Assembly: GCA_023634235.1 (NCBI GenBank)
Contig: JAMKCF010000007.1
Span: 1 to 64,000, forward strand
Direction of reading: 5' to 3'
Length of the DNA stretch: 64,000 nt
DNA from: Pisaster brevispinus
Lineage: Eukaryota; Echinodermata; Asteroidea; Forcipulatida; Asteriidae
Shown here: piece after piece, positions 34,201 through 43,503 of the stretch
Layout: every line of letters starts with the position of its first letter
Position numbering within the stretch: position 1 is the first letter of the stretch
Program-made: the position numbers and the translations under genes
The notes under the pieces: model-generated
Database searches by the model: none
What the model was told of the DNA's origin: nothing
Seen by the model: the letters and a program-made list of their open reading frames with translations, nothing else

Positions 34201-35009
34201 ATCCAGAAATTAGTAATACGATAGGAGCATTCAGGATCTTGTAATAGAGAATTGTTACAGACCCATCGGCCTTGACCGTGGGGAGTGTTTATATCATCCA
34301 GTTTCAAACCAACAATTTGGTGATCTGAAAAACCCCATGAGGAAACAGAAACGTCATTTACATTGTTTATAAGATTAGAAGAAACAAAAATGTAATCAAT
34401 TCTGCTGGAATGGCTATTACCTTTATGAAAATGAGTAAAGCCTTCTTTGTCAGGGTGAAATGAGCGCCATGAGTCAATAAGGTCTTTTTCATTTAAAACA
34501 TTGGTCAAAATGATTTTGCTGGCCTCCTTAACATTTTTGTTGTCAAGGTTACAATTAAAATCACCTCCAATAATCCAATTTTCAAAACCAGTTATTTGAT
34601 CACAAAAGTTATCAAAGAAGTAAGTGCGATCATGAATTTGATTAGGAGCATAGACTGAAGAAATAAAACAAGTATTATTGCTCCAGACCATTTGGGCCTT
34701 AATCCATCTCCCTTCACTGTCTTTGGTAATATTTGAAATATTAAGACTGACCTTCTTTGAAGTAAGAATAGCTACCCCCCTTGATTGGCGGTTACCATGA
34801 CTAAAAAACATTTCACCCTGCCATTGCTTATTCCACTCGGTTTCATCATTGACATCACTGTGAGTCTCCTGAAGTAAAACAAGACTGAATTTTCTACGTT
34901 GTAGGTAATCAAATAGAACACTTCTTTTTAGATCATTCCTTAAACCATTAACATTCAATGAAGCAATGGACAAAAAGGACATGAGGCATATTAGATGGAA
35001 CCAATTCAT
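31218..35009 (-). CDS. LINE ORF2: AP endonuclease and reverse transcriptase
   Basis: The frame is open from 35054 (a TTG); the first ATG is at 35009, 48 nt after the ORF1 stop. Numbering from 35054, the endonuclease domain (about 28-250) has QETH at 62-65, GGDFN at 163-167, the SRIDY aspartate at 220 and SDH at 243-245. The RT domain has SPGIDG (479-484), DQEKAFDR (608-615), RQGCPLSPLLY (666-676) and the catalytic HADD box (710-713). A C-terminal cysteine-histidine motif starts CPLC at 1143. The protein nicks target DNA and copies the element RNA there. All key residues are present and there are no internal stops, so it could be active. Translation after ORF1 presumably uses reinitiation or readthrough. 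Confidence 0.93.
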   Translation of the reverse strand: MNWFHLICLMSFLSIASLNVNGLRNDLKRSVLFDYLQRRKFSLVLLQETHSDVNDETEWNKQWQGEMFFSHGNRQSRGVAILTSKKVSLNISNITKDSEGRWIKAQMVWSNNTCFISSVYAPNQIHDRTYFFDNFCDQITGFENWIIGGDFNCNLDNKNVKEASKIILTNVLNEKDLIDSWRSFHPDKEGFTHFHKGNSHSSRIDYIFVSSNLINNVNDVSVSSWGFSDHQIVGLKLDDINTPHGQGRWVCNNSLLQDPECSYRITNFWIFWRTQKRQYDSLSKWWESGKFRLKEIVQDYGKEKAHTLKQNRKKLQKRYDLLIKNNDSDCIDEIKELEDNLKQYEVNEWKKARIRTHSIQKEEGEKASKYFLNLERQQIQSLKIDKLLNKKGVLFDQTDKMLEIANDFYSNLYSSETLSKTHLEEIISNIKTETIPDNVLEDLDREITEEEIKHALFQMNKNKSPGIDGLTVEFYQNFWHIIGKDILEVYKDCLKNGFLGNSMNSALVRLIYKNSGSRYDLKNWRPISLLTVDYKILSKAITNRLKLAMPFIIGEEQTCGVPNRNIQDNLMILRDTIDYVNWENLGAAVISYDQEKAFDRINWEYMFSIMRKMNLPPIFIKWIELFYSKPNCRIILNNFIGSPVQISRGIRQGCPLSPLLYAICAEGLASLIRNNQVFRGIQTPNGETSVKLIQHADDTNIFIGNQCEFNIVEDLFDTYCKGSGSKINVNKTKGLWLGKWKQRQDKPCRFNWCNDKIKILGMVFGNEVTAQDNWGQKTNKIKCVLDKWSKRNLTYTGKTVIVNTFIGAGINYLGSVLACPVEFVKKINSYIWNFFWGGPNDKIKRNTVIGPKAQGGTGLLDVQCKLTSLKLNWLARYPLTEGKWKIFFDHWINKASGNNNLGWYIFANTNIKIQTTPFYEEVIDAFEKAGGSLTCNFSSLLETHAVPIFNNCIATRDDTVLNSPVLKSAGMTKVKNVTRQGRLISYKIVARKCPIQRINAGRIMGRLKDHLDFTLVKEQRQGPANDICNWLVFLDHDGNSELQIKKTNTKSNYSRLISKKFIPPKSQKVWKEVFCYAQDLNWSLIWENGYKNNLLDPEDKQFWYRLKHMILPTRDLLYKIGRVVDVKCPLCETESESHQHLFIYCISTLNAWIFVEYLIRKYTDNKHFCLSDPNRILGYELQPVQGVLVVKMLRQIWNIRCKRVFNDYKKPSDIDFIFQFKLNLKRFLTLEKGRMNCEKFQTVYVRNNSLCSINEKNQLEFSY

Positions 35010-35056
35010 GGAGAGTTTACTTAAGGGGACCAAACATAATTCAAGGGGGGACAAGT

Positions 35057-35098
35057 CTATTTGGATTTCCCTCTACCTCTTCCCTTTGAAGTCGGCTG

Positions 35099-35171
<73 letters not shown>

Positions 35172-36574
35172 CGGCTCTGCTGGCTTCGGGGGCTCTGGTT
35201 GCTCTTCTGGCTTGGCTGACTTGATGAAGTGGTTGGCTCTGTGTCATCGGTTGGTTTCCTTACCCAGGACGACCGCTTCTTTCGAAGTCTTTGGACGCCG
35301 CCTCTCATGTATGGGACAAATTCACCTTCAGGGTCCTCATCGGATATTGCGGTCTCGGGATGGGATTGTTCTCTGTTGTCGGGAGTTTGTACTCCCGTCA
35401 TGCTGGGTGAATTTTCTTCTTCTGAGTCCATATCTTCAGATCTTTCGTCAGAATGTTCCTGGCCATCCATATGTTCTGGTGTTTCATCAACTGGGTGTTG
35501 GTTGTCGTCTGCCAGAATCTCCATATCTAATGGAATTGCTTCATCACGAGCTATTTTAGATGATTCTGTTTGTGCTTCGGTGGCTTTCCTTTTCCTTGAC
35601 GCCTTGTTAGTTGCTTGGCTCGTCATAGCTGCGTCCCAGAATCCTTGTGGCTTTTTGGGAGTTTTCTTGGTGGTTGTTCCTGCAACTACTTCTTTGAAGG
35701 ACTTTTTAAGTTTAGAGGTGGCTTCTTTTGGTGGGCGCTGTTCGGTGTTGTCTGTTTGTTCCATACCTTTCCTTTCCTCTCCTTTCTTTGTTTTTGAGCT
35801 TGCTGTTTCCTCTTTAGTTGGCGGTTCTGTGCTGTCGAAGTGCTGCCCATCGTTCTCTTCTTTCTCTCCAGTAGTGGCTTCTACATCCGGGTTTTCATTT
35901 TCCTTATGTAGGCCTACTTTTATTATGGGGGTGTCATCATTGGTTTCTTCTTGTTCACTGCTTCTATCATATTGATCATGCCATGCCGCCCTATGATTGT
36001 AGCTTCCACATACGAAGCATCTACTTCTTACTGGACAGTCTCGTGCAAGATGGTCCGTTTCCTCACATATTTTGCAGGTCTTCTGCTGCCCCTTGTACCT
36101 TACTGGCAAAGTAAAACCACTGAATTTGATGAAACTTGGTATCGGTTTCTTCAGGCTTTTGATGAGGCAACTTCTCACGCCAGTTTCAATCTTGTCGTCA
36201 AATCCATGTAATTGACGTCGGATGTTGACGACAGTTCCATAGCGAGACAGTAGCGATGTTATGGTTTGATCTGGTATTTCGTATGGTGCCTTGATGTAGG
36301 CGACAACTGAGTTACGCACATTAGCCCTTTCACACTGAATCAGGGCATTATGTAATAGCATACCTTGCTGGGCTATACACTCACAATCCTCCTCATTGTC
36401 AAAGGTGACGTTGTACCATTTGCGTTCCAGTTCAGCAATGCACACTATTGTTGTCGTTGTATCCAACTCGTGATTGACAGCATTATAGACGTCTTGGGGT
36501 GTGACACCTTTTGTAAGATGGTGGGTGTTGAACCTCACGGTGTTTGGTCTGTTAAAACCCATAGCAGAAAACAT
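35057..36574 (-). CDS. LINE ORF1: zinc-knuckle RNA-binding protein
   Basis: The frame is open from 36583 (a TTG in GCTTGGCC); the first ATG is 36574 and a second follows at 36562. Numbering from 36583, residues about 45-160 form a compact domain (CIAELERKWYNVTFDNEEDC, then INIRRQ-like and GVRSCLIKSLKK segments) resembling the RRM-like part of Tx1-type ORF1 proteins. A CCHC knuckle follows (C170, C173, H178, C183) and then a CCHH variant (C189, C192, H197, H202). The C-terminal half is acidic, Ser/Thr/Lys-rich and disordered, ending in a Ser-Gln repeat and GRGRGKSK. It probably binds element RNA and nucleic acids in the RNP. ORF2 starts 48 nt after its TAG at 35057-35059. Confidence 0.88.
35095..35172 (-). 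repeat. GGCTCT hexanucleotide repeat encoding (Ser-Gln)n
   Basis: Thirteen nearly perfect GGCTCT units (AGAGCC on the coding strand) encode the Ser-Gln repeat near the ORF1 C-terminus. Imperfect flanking units extend it by a few codons. Slippage of whole hexamers keeps frame. Confidence 0.88.
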
Positions 36575-36610
36575 GGCGGCCAAGCGTCACCGCCGTTGAT
36601 TTGAGAGAAC

Positions 36611-36634
36611 TTTTAGGGCCAAAAGGCCCTAAAA
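36611..36634 (-). other. 5' UTR hairpin of LINE
   Basis: TTTTAGGGCC / GGCCCTAAAA gives a perfect ten-pair stem closing an AAAA loop, about 37 nt upstream of the ORF1 ATG. The shorter LINE copy has a ten-pair stem of different sequence in the matching place (40653-40675). Confidence 0.7.
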
Positions 36635-36789
36635 GGATTGTTTTGATCTCCCTTACCTCAATAAAAGTGTTCTATGTAGGAATGAAGAGACACTTGCTAG
36701 TAGAAATAGCTTCCACAAAAACGCAAAAGGTGTAATTTCTGGTGTTTTCCTGGAGCTCGATGTAGCTATGTCTTACGTCCTCAATAAAA

Positions 36790-37080
<291 letters not shown>

Positions 37081-37099
37081 GGGGGGTAAATATTTAATT

Positions 37100-38170
37100 G
37101 TTGCAAACTTAACTGTGCGTGTTAATACAATGCCGTGCGTATACTGCGAAGAAATCAACGCCAGGGGCTGATTTGTAAAAACGGCTTTCTTAACACCTTA
37201 TCATTCAAACTAAGCAATCAAAGACTAGTAATCCATACACAAAGGTTTCTTGTATTGTATTGCTGATTTTTCCAGATTTTAAACTTGCCGAATTATATTT
37301 ATTTTTTATTTTTGAATATTAACACCCACGAATGACTTTGCTGCAGTCGGTGCGTGTGTACTACGCTGCCGTGCGCCTACATACAAGTTGTAAAACGGTT
37401 TTTCAATACCTTATCATTCAAACTAAGCCAACCAAAGACTAGCATTACATGCAAGAAGGTTTAATGTAGTATTACTGATTTTTTCTGATTTTTATGAAAG
37501 CTGCCTTATATTTATTTTTGATTTTGGAATAATAAAACCCACGATTGACTTATTGACTTTGTATCAGTCTTTGCGTGTGTATACACTGCCATGCGTACAC
37601 CGTGTACAAACAAATCAACGCAAGGGGTCGATTTGTAAAACGGTTTTCTCAATACCTTATCATTCAAACTAAACCAATCAAAGACTGGCATTCCATACAT
37701 ATATGTTTCATGTAGTATTACTGATTTTTCAGATTTGTTCAAGACTGACTTATATTCATTTCCGATTTTTTAATAATAAAACCGACGATTGACTTTTTGA
37801 CTTTGTAGCAGTCTTTGCGTGTGTACTACACTGCCGTGCGTATACTGTGTACAGTTGTACAACGAAATCAACGCTAGGGGTCGATTTGTAAAATGGTTTT
37901 CTCAACATTGTATCATTCGATTTAGAACAACCAAAGACAATCATTCCATACACAAAAGACTTATAAAGTATTGCTGATTTGTCCATGTTTTTTAAAGCAG
38001 CCTTATATTTATCTCTATTTTTTTAATATTACAAGCCACGAGTTCCTTGGCTCTGAAGTCAGGGCGTGTGTACTACCCCGGTACACTGCCGTGCGTGTGC
38101 ATTTTACGTTGAAGTCAACGCCAGGGGTCGATTCGTACTTCCGGAACAAGGACGTCGAGTAGATATTTAT
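37100..38170. repeat. ~245-bp tandem satellite, five units
   Basis: Units marked by GCGTGTGTACTACACTGCCG start near 37112, 37351, 37573, 37816 and 38063 (spacing 222-247 bp). Each also carries AAATCAACGCCAGGGGTCGA and TTATCATTCAAACTAA, though the second unit has lost the AAATCAACGCC block. Copies are diverged by roughly a tenth or more. Two inverted copies lie at 42770-43180. Short frames on both strands repeat with the unit and are not genes. Confidence 0.85.
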
Positions 38171-38908
38171 TCCCGTATGAACAATAAAGGTAAACAAAAT
38201 ATATAAATAATAAACGAGGACAAACATGATTAATGGCTAAATCGTTATTGTACCACAAATATTCTTACTAGATTTTTTGAACCACTGGTCAATACTGCAG
38301 TAAGATCTTTATTTAAAATGTCCCTGTTCTGTGTACGGAATTAAATAACAAAAACCCTAAGTCAGTTTCGAAATATTCCAATTTATCCAACGACTCTTTC
38401 AGATGTTCCAGGAAATTGTAATTTAAGCTATTTGTTATTTCGAAGCAAAAACAAAACAACCCACCAACAACAAACAAACAAACGCATTAACAAACAACCA
38501 ATATAGAAAAAATATATATTCAAAGAATAATAGTTATAAAATACATCAGCAGCAACATTATAGACGTGTAGCATGCACGCTGGCTAATTGTTACTGTTTA
38601 AAGGAGTGTGCAGCACAATTAGGCTATATGCAAGAGCAACAACAACAAGATAATTATTGGCAGCCCCCCCCCCCGACATGTTTGTCTGTAGCCCATTCTC
38701 AGAATTATGTAAAGTTGTTACCTATGTTTCGTCAGCTAGTAGTTTTCCATTATCTTCTTTAGTAACACCTCATAGCTCTGCAATTGTTTTGTTTTTTAAA
38801 TATCATAAATGGGATTTCATCATAAGGTAACCAAGTCTGTGATTGCGTGTTGTTTTGTTTTGTTTTGTTTTTTGTGTTTGGGTTTTTATTTTAAAAAAAA
38901 TTGTCTTA
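38171..38908. other. AT-rich intergenic stretch
   Basis: No gene recognised. It contains poly-A/C runs (38668-38675 poly-C) and a TTTTG repeat near 38850-38875 before the TTTA array. Confidence 0.4.
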
Positions 38909-38911
38909 GTT

Positions 38912-38973
<62 letters not shown>
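38909..38973. repeat. (TTTA)n microsatellite at 3' end of short LINE
   Basis: About 14 TTTA units followed by TTTTATTTTTT, ending at the LINE 3' terminus. In element orientation an AAAT-rich tail. Confidence 0.88.
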
Positions 38974-38981
38974 CTTGATGT

Positions 38982-38997
38982 GGAGTTAAACTACTCC
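38982..38997 (-). other. 3'-terminal stem-loop of short LINE
   Basis: GGAGT-AGTTTA-ACTCC forms five Watson-Crick pairs, at the position of the 30990-31005 hairpin in the full-length copy. Stem bases differ between copies while pairing is kept. Confidence 0.6.
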
Positions 38998-39301
38998 GTT
39001 TATTCAACAACAACATCAGCATCAACATACATCAAATAAAACACACTTATAAGCGCTCCAATAAATACTGCTATCACATAACAGATACAATGAGCTACGG
39101 GAGGTAATACAAAACAAATTGATAACATAAAACAAAATACATAAATGCTTATATATACATTTTAGCGTGACATAATCACGGTGTTCGGGAAAAACAATGG
39201 GTTGAAATTATTTCAGACAAAAAGTAAATAAAAAATTAAAAAATTAAAACTTAAAAAATCATAAATAGGAACATGGTGACGGCCTTTAGTGAAAAGGGCA
39301 A

Positions 39302-39620
39302 TTAGTAATCAAACTTGACATCATCATTAATGGTGAAACACAACGCATTATTTCTAGTGTAAATAGTTTCGAAAGAGTCTGGTCTCAATCTGGTCTTTTC
39401 CATACGCAGAAAGTATTTCAAGGATCTTTTTAACTGAATGATGATGTCAATTTCTGCTGGTCTGAAATAACTGTTGAACACCTTTTTGCATCGTATATTC
39501 CAGATCAGCCTGAGCAGTTTAGCTACGACAATAGCCTGAACTGGTTCCAAATCATATCCAAGAATTATGTTAGAGTCGTTTAAGTAACAATGTTTGTTAC
39601 CAGTATATTTTCTAAGCAGT
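39302..39620 (-). pseudogene. LINE ORF2 C-terminal fragment
   Basis: A minus-strand frame reads EPVQAIVVAKLLRLIWNIRC, then KKVFNSYFRPAEIDI, and ends NDDVKFDY with a stop at 39302. It aligns with the last ~100 residues of the full-length ORF2 (QPVQGVLVVKMLRQIWNIRC). The endonuclease, RT and cysteine motif are absent, so it has no activity of its own. Confidence 0.85.
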
Positions 39621-39624
39621 CATA

Positions 39625-40612
39625 TGTGTCATCTCTGGACATCTCGTTGCTAATTGTGCTTGTTCTCTGGTTCTACTCTGGTGATTTTCTTTTCTTCGAT
39701 TTTGATGGTTTCGCCTGGAGTGTCACTTTGGTACGTCCTGTTTTAACAGCATCATCCCAAAATGATGGAGGACGGCTTGACTTTCCAGTTTCTTTTGTTT
39801 GACCGGATTGGGAGGCAGCTTCAGCGAAGGATTTCTTGTTCAAGGTTGACTTTTGGGGTTCAGGTTCAGTTTCTTTGGTTTCTGTCGTGGCTTTGTCTGT
39901 TATGTCTGCTTCCTCGTCGTCATAGTTCTGTTCGTGGTCGGAGTTTGTTGGTCTTTCCCTTGGTACATATATAACCTGAGTGCTTTCTGTGCTGCGTTTG
40001 TCTTCCTGGTCAGACTCATCCGTTGTATTGTTGTACTTGTCATTTTGTTCTATGCCAGTTTGCTTGGTGGCTATAACTCCCGCATACGAAACATCTCCCT
40101 CTTGCTGGGCAGTCTCTTGCAAGATGGCCGGGTTCTTCACAAATCTTACACGTTCTTTGCTGCCCTCTATATCGGACTGGTAGAGTAAAACCACCGACTT
40201 TCACATAACTTGGTGCGGCTTTTTTTTATTCTTTACCAGACAGCTTCGGACTCCAGTCTCTATATCTTCGTTGAAAACGTGGTGTTGTCTCCTGATGTTG
40301 GCCACTGTGCCGTAAGGTGAGATAGCATTTCAAACTATCTGATCGCTCATCTTGTACGGAACCTTGATGTAGATTATTGCACTGTTCTGTATATTCGCCC
40401 TTTCACATTGTATGAGTTGCTTCTGGAGAATCATGCCTCTATTTGCTATTTGGACGCAGTCTTTCTCATTGTCAAAGGACACGTTGAACCAGCCATTTTC
40501 TAGTTCAGCAATGCATTTCAGTGTTGAGACTGATTGAAGCTCTTTCTGTACCGCTGTATGGATTTATTCAGGCGTGACGCGGCCGTGTTGGGCCTATTGA
40601 GCTGACCCATGA
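39625..40612 (-). pseudogene. LINE ORF1 pseudogene
   Basis: Starts near ATG 40612 with MGQLNRPNT, matching MGFNRPNT of the intact copy, and continues with recognisable blocks (CIAELENGWFNVSFDNEKDC, IETGVRSCLVK). Stop codons and at least one frameshift interrupt it before the CCHC knuckle, which survives in another frame (around 40150). The C-terminal acidic tail remains open from 40194 to 39673. It cannot make a full ORF1 protein. Confidence 0.82.
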
Positions 40613-40652
40613 TGCAAAATGGCCGTCTTCCCGGCCTTTTTCAGATACGAAA

Positions 40653-40675
40653 TTCTGAGGCCCCAGGCCTCAGAA
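40653..40675 (-). other. 5' UTR hairpin of short LINE
   Basis: TTCTGAGGCC / GGCCTCAGAA is a perfect ten-pair stem with a three-base loop, placed about 40 nt upstream of the ORF1 start as in the full-length copy. Confidence 0.7.
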
Positions 40676-40837
40676 CCACCAATTTTGTTCAAACTGCACT
40701 CAAGATTTGATGTACATGTATGTCACCTACCCCACTTGTCACCTCTGTCACTCGATGGCAAAAACGGCTGATAAAACGCAATTTCACCAAATTAAACAGG
40801 AGCGATGTTGAAGCACGTCTTGCGCCCTCAACGATTA

Positions 40838-40960
40838 CTTATTTATTTATTTATTTATTTATTTCATTTTTTTTTTTTTTTTGCATTTTTTTTTTATATA
40901 TATATTTTTTTTTTATTTTTTTTTTTATTTATTTATTTTTTTTTTTTTTTTTTTTATGGG
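40838..40960. repeat. TTTA / poly-T microsatellite at 5' end of short LINE
   Basis: Six TTTA units followed by long T runs and a TATATATA stretch, ending in ATGGGGGGG. It borders the 5' UTR of the short LINE. Confidence 0.85.
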
Positions 40961-42371
40961 GGGGTTGTTTCCCTTACCCAAATGGTAACCGTACCCATAC
41001 CAATACATTAGGGTGCACTACACTAAATAGGCCAACATTCATGCGACAATCTAGTTATCAAAATTTTTAACCCACAAAATCTTTTTAGTTATAATGTTTT
41101 TGGGATCATGCAAATAATAAAATATATAATGGTAAGAATAAATCACAACCTGGGGGTTGTGTGTTTCAACCTTTGGAGAGATTTGGAGAGAATTTAGGCT
41201 TTAAAGTTGGTCCTTTTTGGCTTGTGAATTGGAGGAGTGCCTGATGAAAACTGGCAGCGAGTCGGGTTGGGAAAAACACATTTTCGGGGTGTTTTTAACT
41301 CGGGTAATTACCAAAAATTGTAAAGAAATCTCAAGTTTAGTTGTCTGAAAATATATCTTGTTGGTTTTCAAGAGGCTGAGAGGCTTTAAATATTTGTTTA
41401 GTATTTTTTAATATTTAGCATTTAGCGTTGGTTACTATGGGAGTTTATTTAGTGCCCCCAGTATTGTCTGAAATAGCGCCCTTTTGTGGATTAACAAGAC
41501 ATTAACCTTTGATCACAGACTGGAATCTTGTTCATCGGTTGTACACAACCTATGATGATTTAGTCCAAAATTAAATTCTGACGATGCTCAGTATAATTAT
41601 ACGTTAATCAACTTGCATTTTTTCAAACTAAATGTAATACGGTTCTTCGTCAGGCAAGAATCAGATTCTTAATTATTTATTTTTCAATGTGGCAAGATTG
41701 TATCATTTTAGCTACAAGTTTTAAATACCATACGTTCCAAGCAGTACATGTATATTCCTAGACAAATTAAGACCAGTGCGATTAACTTGTCGCATGCATT
41801 TAGTTTTCTATTTGTATATAAAAATATGAACAAAAACAACAGTTTTAATTGCCAATAAGTTCCCTCTACAAAATAAGCTTGTCGTTGTCAGCAAACCAGA
41901 CTCGACGCGCATACATTTATTCTTTTGTAGGCCTATTTGATATTTGGTTCTCAAAACACATTTTGAGGAGCTACAAATGTTTCATTTTTTGACGGACATC
42001 AGCTGACGACATTGGCAAAAGGAATTGACAGCTTATTCATAAATACCCCAGACAGTTTCGCTAATCTGATTGATCGAGAGCACGTCACGTGGGGGTGTTT
42101 AAACGGACGATATAACACCGGCTAGAAGTGTTTAAACACGGCTGGCTTCGCGTGTTGGGCGCACAAGCTCACGGTACCCCAATTTAATTACGCGGAACGC
42201 AATATATAGTTATTAGTACCAGCGCGTAATCTATTTTTACACGCGCGTACACACAACCCAACGCGCACCATACATACTTTTAAAAAAAAAATTAAAATGT
42301 ACAAAATGTACAGATTGTCACAGATTGTCTATAACATTTTTTCGCTTTTTAACAAAAGGGCATTTATGAAT
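40961..42371. other. Intergenic, no gene recognised
   Basis: Only short chance frames. A pair of GTGTTTAAAC words near 42095 and 42128 is the only structure noted. Confidence 0.4.
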
Positions 42372-42537
42372 GGGAATAAAAGAGTAGTGACTCGTTCTTA
42401 AACGGCCGTTTAAAACCTTGCACGGTCGTGGCCGTCCGATAAAGGCCCTCGCCTTCGGCTCGGGCCTTTATCGCACGGCCACGACCCTGCCGGTTTTAAA
42501 CGGCCGTTTAAGAACTCGTCGCCACTCTTTTATTCCC
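42372..42537. mobile_element. 166-bp near-perfect palindrome (foldback MITE)
   Basis: GGGAATAAAAGAGT at the left is answered by ACTCTTTTATTCCC at the right, and nearly every base between pairs: ACGGCCGTTTAAAAC with GTTTTAAACGGCCGT, CGGTCGTGGCCGT with ACGGCCACGACC, and GATAAAGGCCC with GGGCCTTTATC. The centre is a short GCC-TTC-GGC tip. Only scattered mismatches occur. No clear target duplication was found. The DNA or RNA would fold into a stem of about 75 pairs. Confidence 0.85.
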
Positions 42538-42769
42538 TTATTGCAAAATTGCCTCACCTAGCCCATAGACCAGCTGTTTACGCCATGTGCTATTGACTTT
42601 AAGAACAAGCCTGGTGCCCATTTCCTGCCGACGGACGTAACGGATATTCCTCCCCGTTTATCACCAATCTGTCTTTTCTGTTCTATCCACAAATTTTACA
42701 TCAAATAGCTAGCCTCAATTAACACCTTAAGAAATAGCAATATAGATCAGACGTGTTTTTTGTTGTATG

Positions 42770-43180
42770 AACAAATCGTTTTACAAATCGACCTTTTGCG
42801 TTGATTTATTTGTACACGGTGTACGCACGGCAGTGTAGCACACACGCAAAGATTGATACAAAGTCAATCGTGGGTTTTATTATTCCAAAATCAGAAATAT
42901 ATATAAGTCAGCGTTGAACCAATCTGGGAAAATCGCAAAAACTTCATGAAACCTTTGTGTATGTAATGCTAGTCTTTAATTGGTTTAGTTTGAATGATAA
43001 GGTGTTGAGAAAGCTGTTTTACGAATCCACCCCTGGCGTTGATTTCTTTGTAAACGGTGTACGCACGGCAGTGTAGCACACACGCAAAGACTGATACAAA
43101 GTCAATCGTGGGTTTCATAATTCAAAAATCGGATGTAAATATAAGGCAGCGTTAAAACAAAGTTCCGATGACCGCGGCCG
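42770..43180. repeat. Two inverted copies of the 245-bp satellite
   Basis: GTGTACGCACGGCAGTGTAG occurs near 42819 and 43057, the reverse complement of the landmark in 37100-38170, with a unit spacing of about 237 bp. AAGTCAATCGTGGGTTT and the CCCTGGCGTTGATTT block are likewise inverted. Confidence 0.83.
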
Positions 43181-43206
43181 CCAGAAATTTGATGCTAACG
43201 GTCTTA

Positions 43207-43494
43207 TGGGGTGCCGTTTATGACATATATTTTAGTTTTCGTTCTTTATATTTGGTTGTAGTTCTATAAAAATCGCGCCCTGGCCCTCGTCGTAGGTGGG
43301 GCTTCGTTCTGTATTTTTGTTTGTTTCGTTCTACTTTTTTGTTTTGTTTTTCACTTTATATTTTGTTCTAAGTTTATTTGTTTCGTTCTATATACATTTG
43401 TTTTGATCTAAAGAGTTATTATTTGGTTTCGTTCTGAATATGTTGGTTTAGTTCTATATCAAAGTTTCATAAATAGGTCATCAACGGCACCCCA
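43207..43494. mobile_element. 288-bp TIR element with internal TTCGTTCTAT repeats
   Basis: TGGGGTGCCGTTTATGAC at the left matches the reverse complement of the right end (43477-43494) with one mismatch. Inside, GTTC-rich words such as TTTCGTTCTATAT recur about eight times at irregular 20-45-bp spacing. No coding sequence. No clear target duplication. Confidence 0.65.
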
Positions 43495-43503
43495 AAATTA
43501 TGA

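Larger units (their letters stand above)
30981..36789 (-). mobile_element. Full-length non-LTR retrotransposon (Tx1/L1-group LINE)
   Basis: A 5.8-kb element on the minus strand. It has a short 5' UTR with a strong hairpin, ORF1 (RNA-binding, zinc knuckles), ORF2 (endonuclease and reverse transcriptase) and a 3' UTR of about 240 bp ending in a second hairpin. AAAT repeats follow at the 3' end, and a 290-bp (TTTA)n array abuts the 5' end. Both ORFs are open. RT wording such as ISYDQEKAFDRINW and GVPNRNIQDNLMILRD resembles Tx1-clade proteins, many of which insert at specific sites. A shorter relative lies at 38974-40837. Confidence 0.9.
38974..40837 (-). mobile_element. Internally deleted LINE related to 30981-36789
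   Basis: A 1.86-kb element on the minus strand keeps both termini of the LINE family: 5' UTR with hairpin, most of a broken ORF1, the last ~100 codons of ORF2, and the 3' UTR with terminal hairpin. About 3.9 kb of the middle is missing, with the junction near 39617-39625. It is bordered on both sides by TTTA-rich DNA. It is clearly diverged from the full-length copy, so it is a separate lineage rather than a recent deletion of it. Confidence 0.82.

Noticed and set aside
34966..35975. Plus-strand frames of 197 and 248 codons
   Set aside because: Antisense shadows of LINE ORF1, with Gly-Ser runs from the hexamer repeat.
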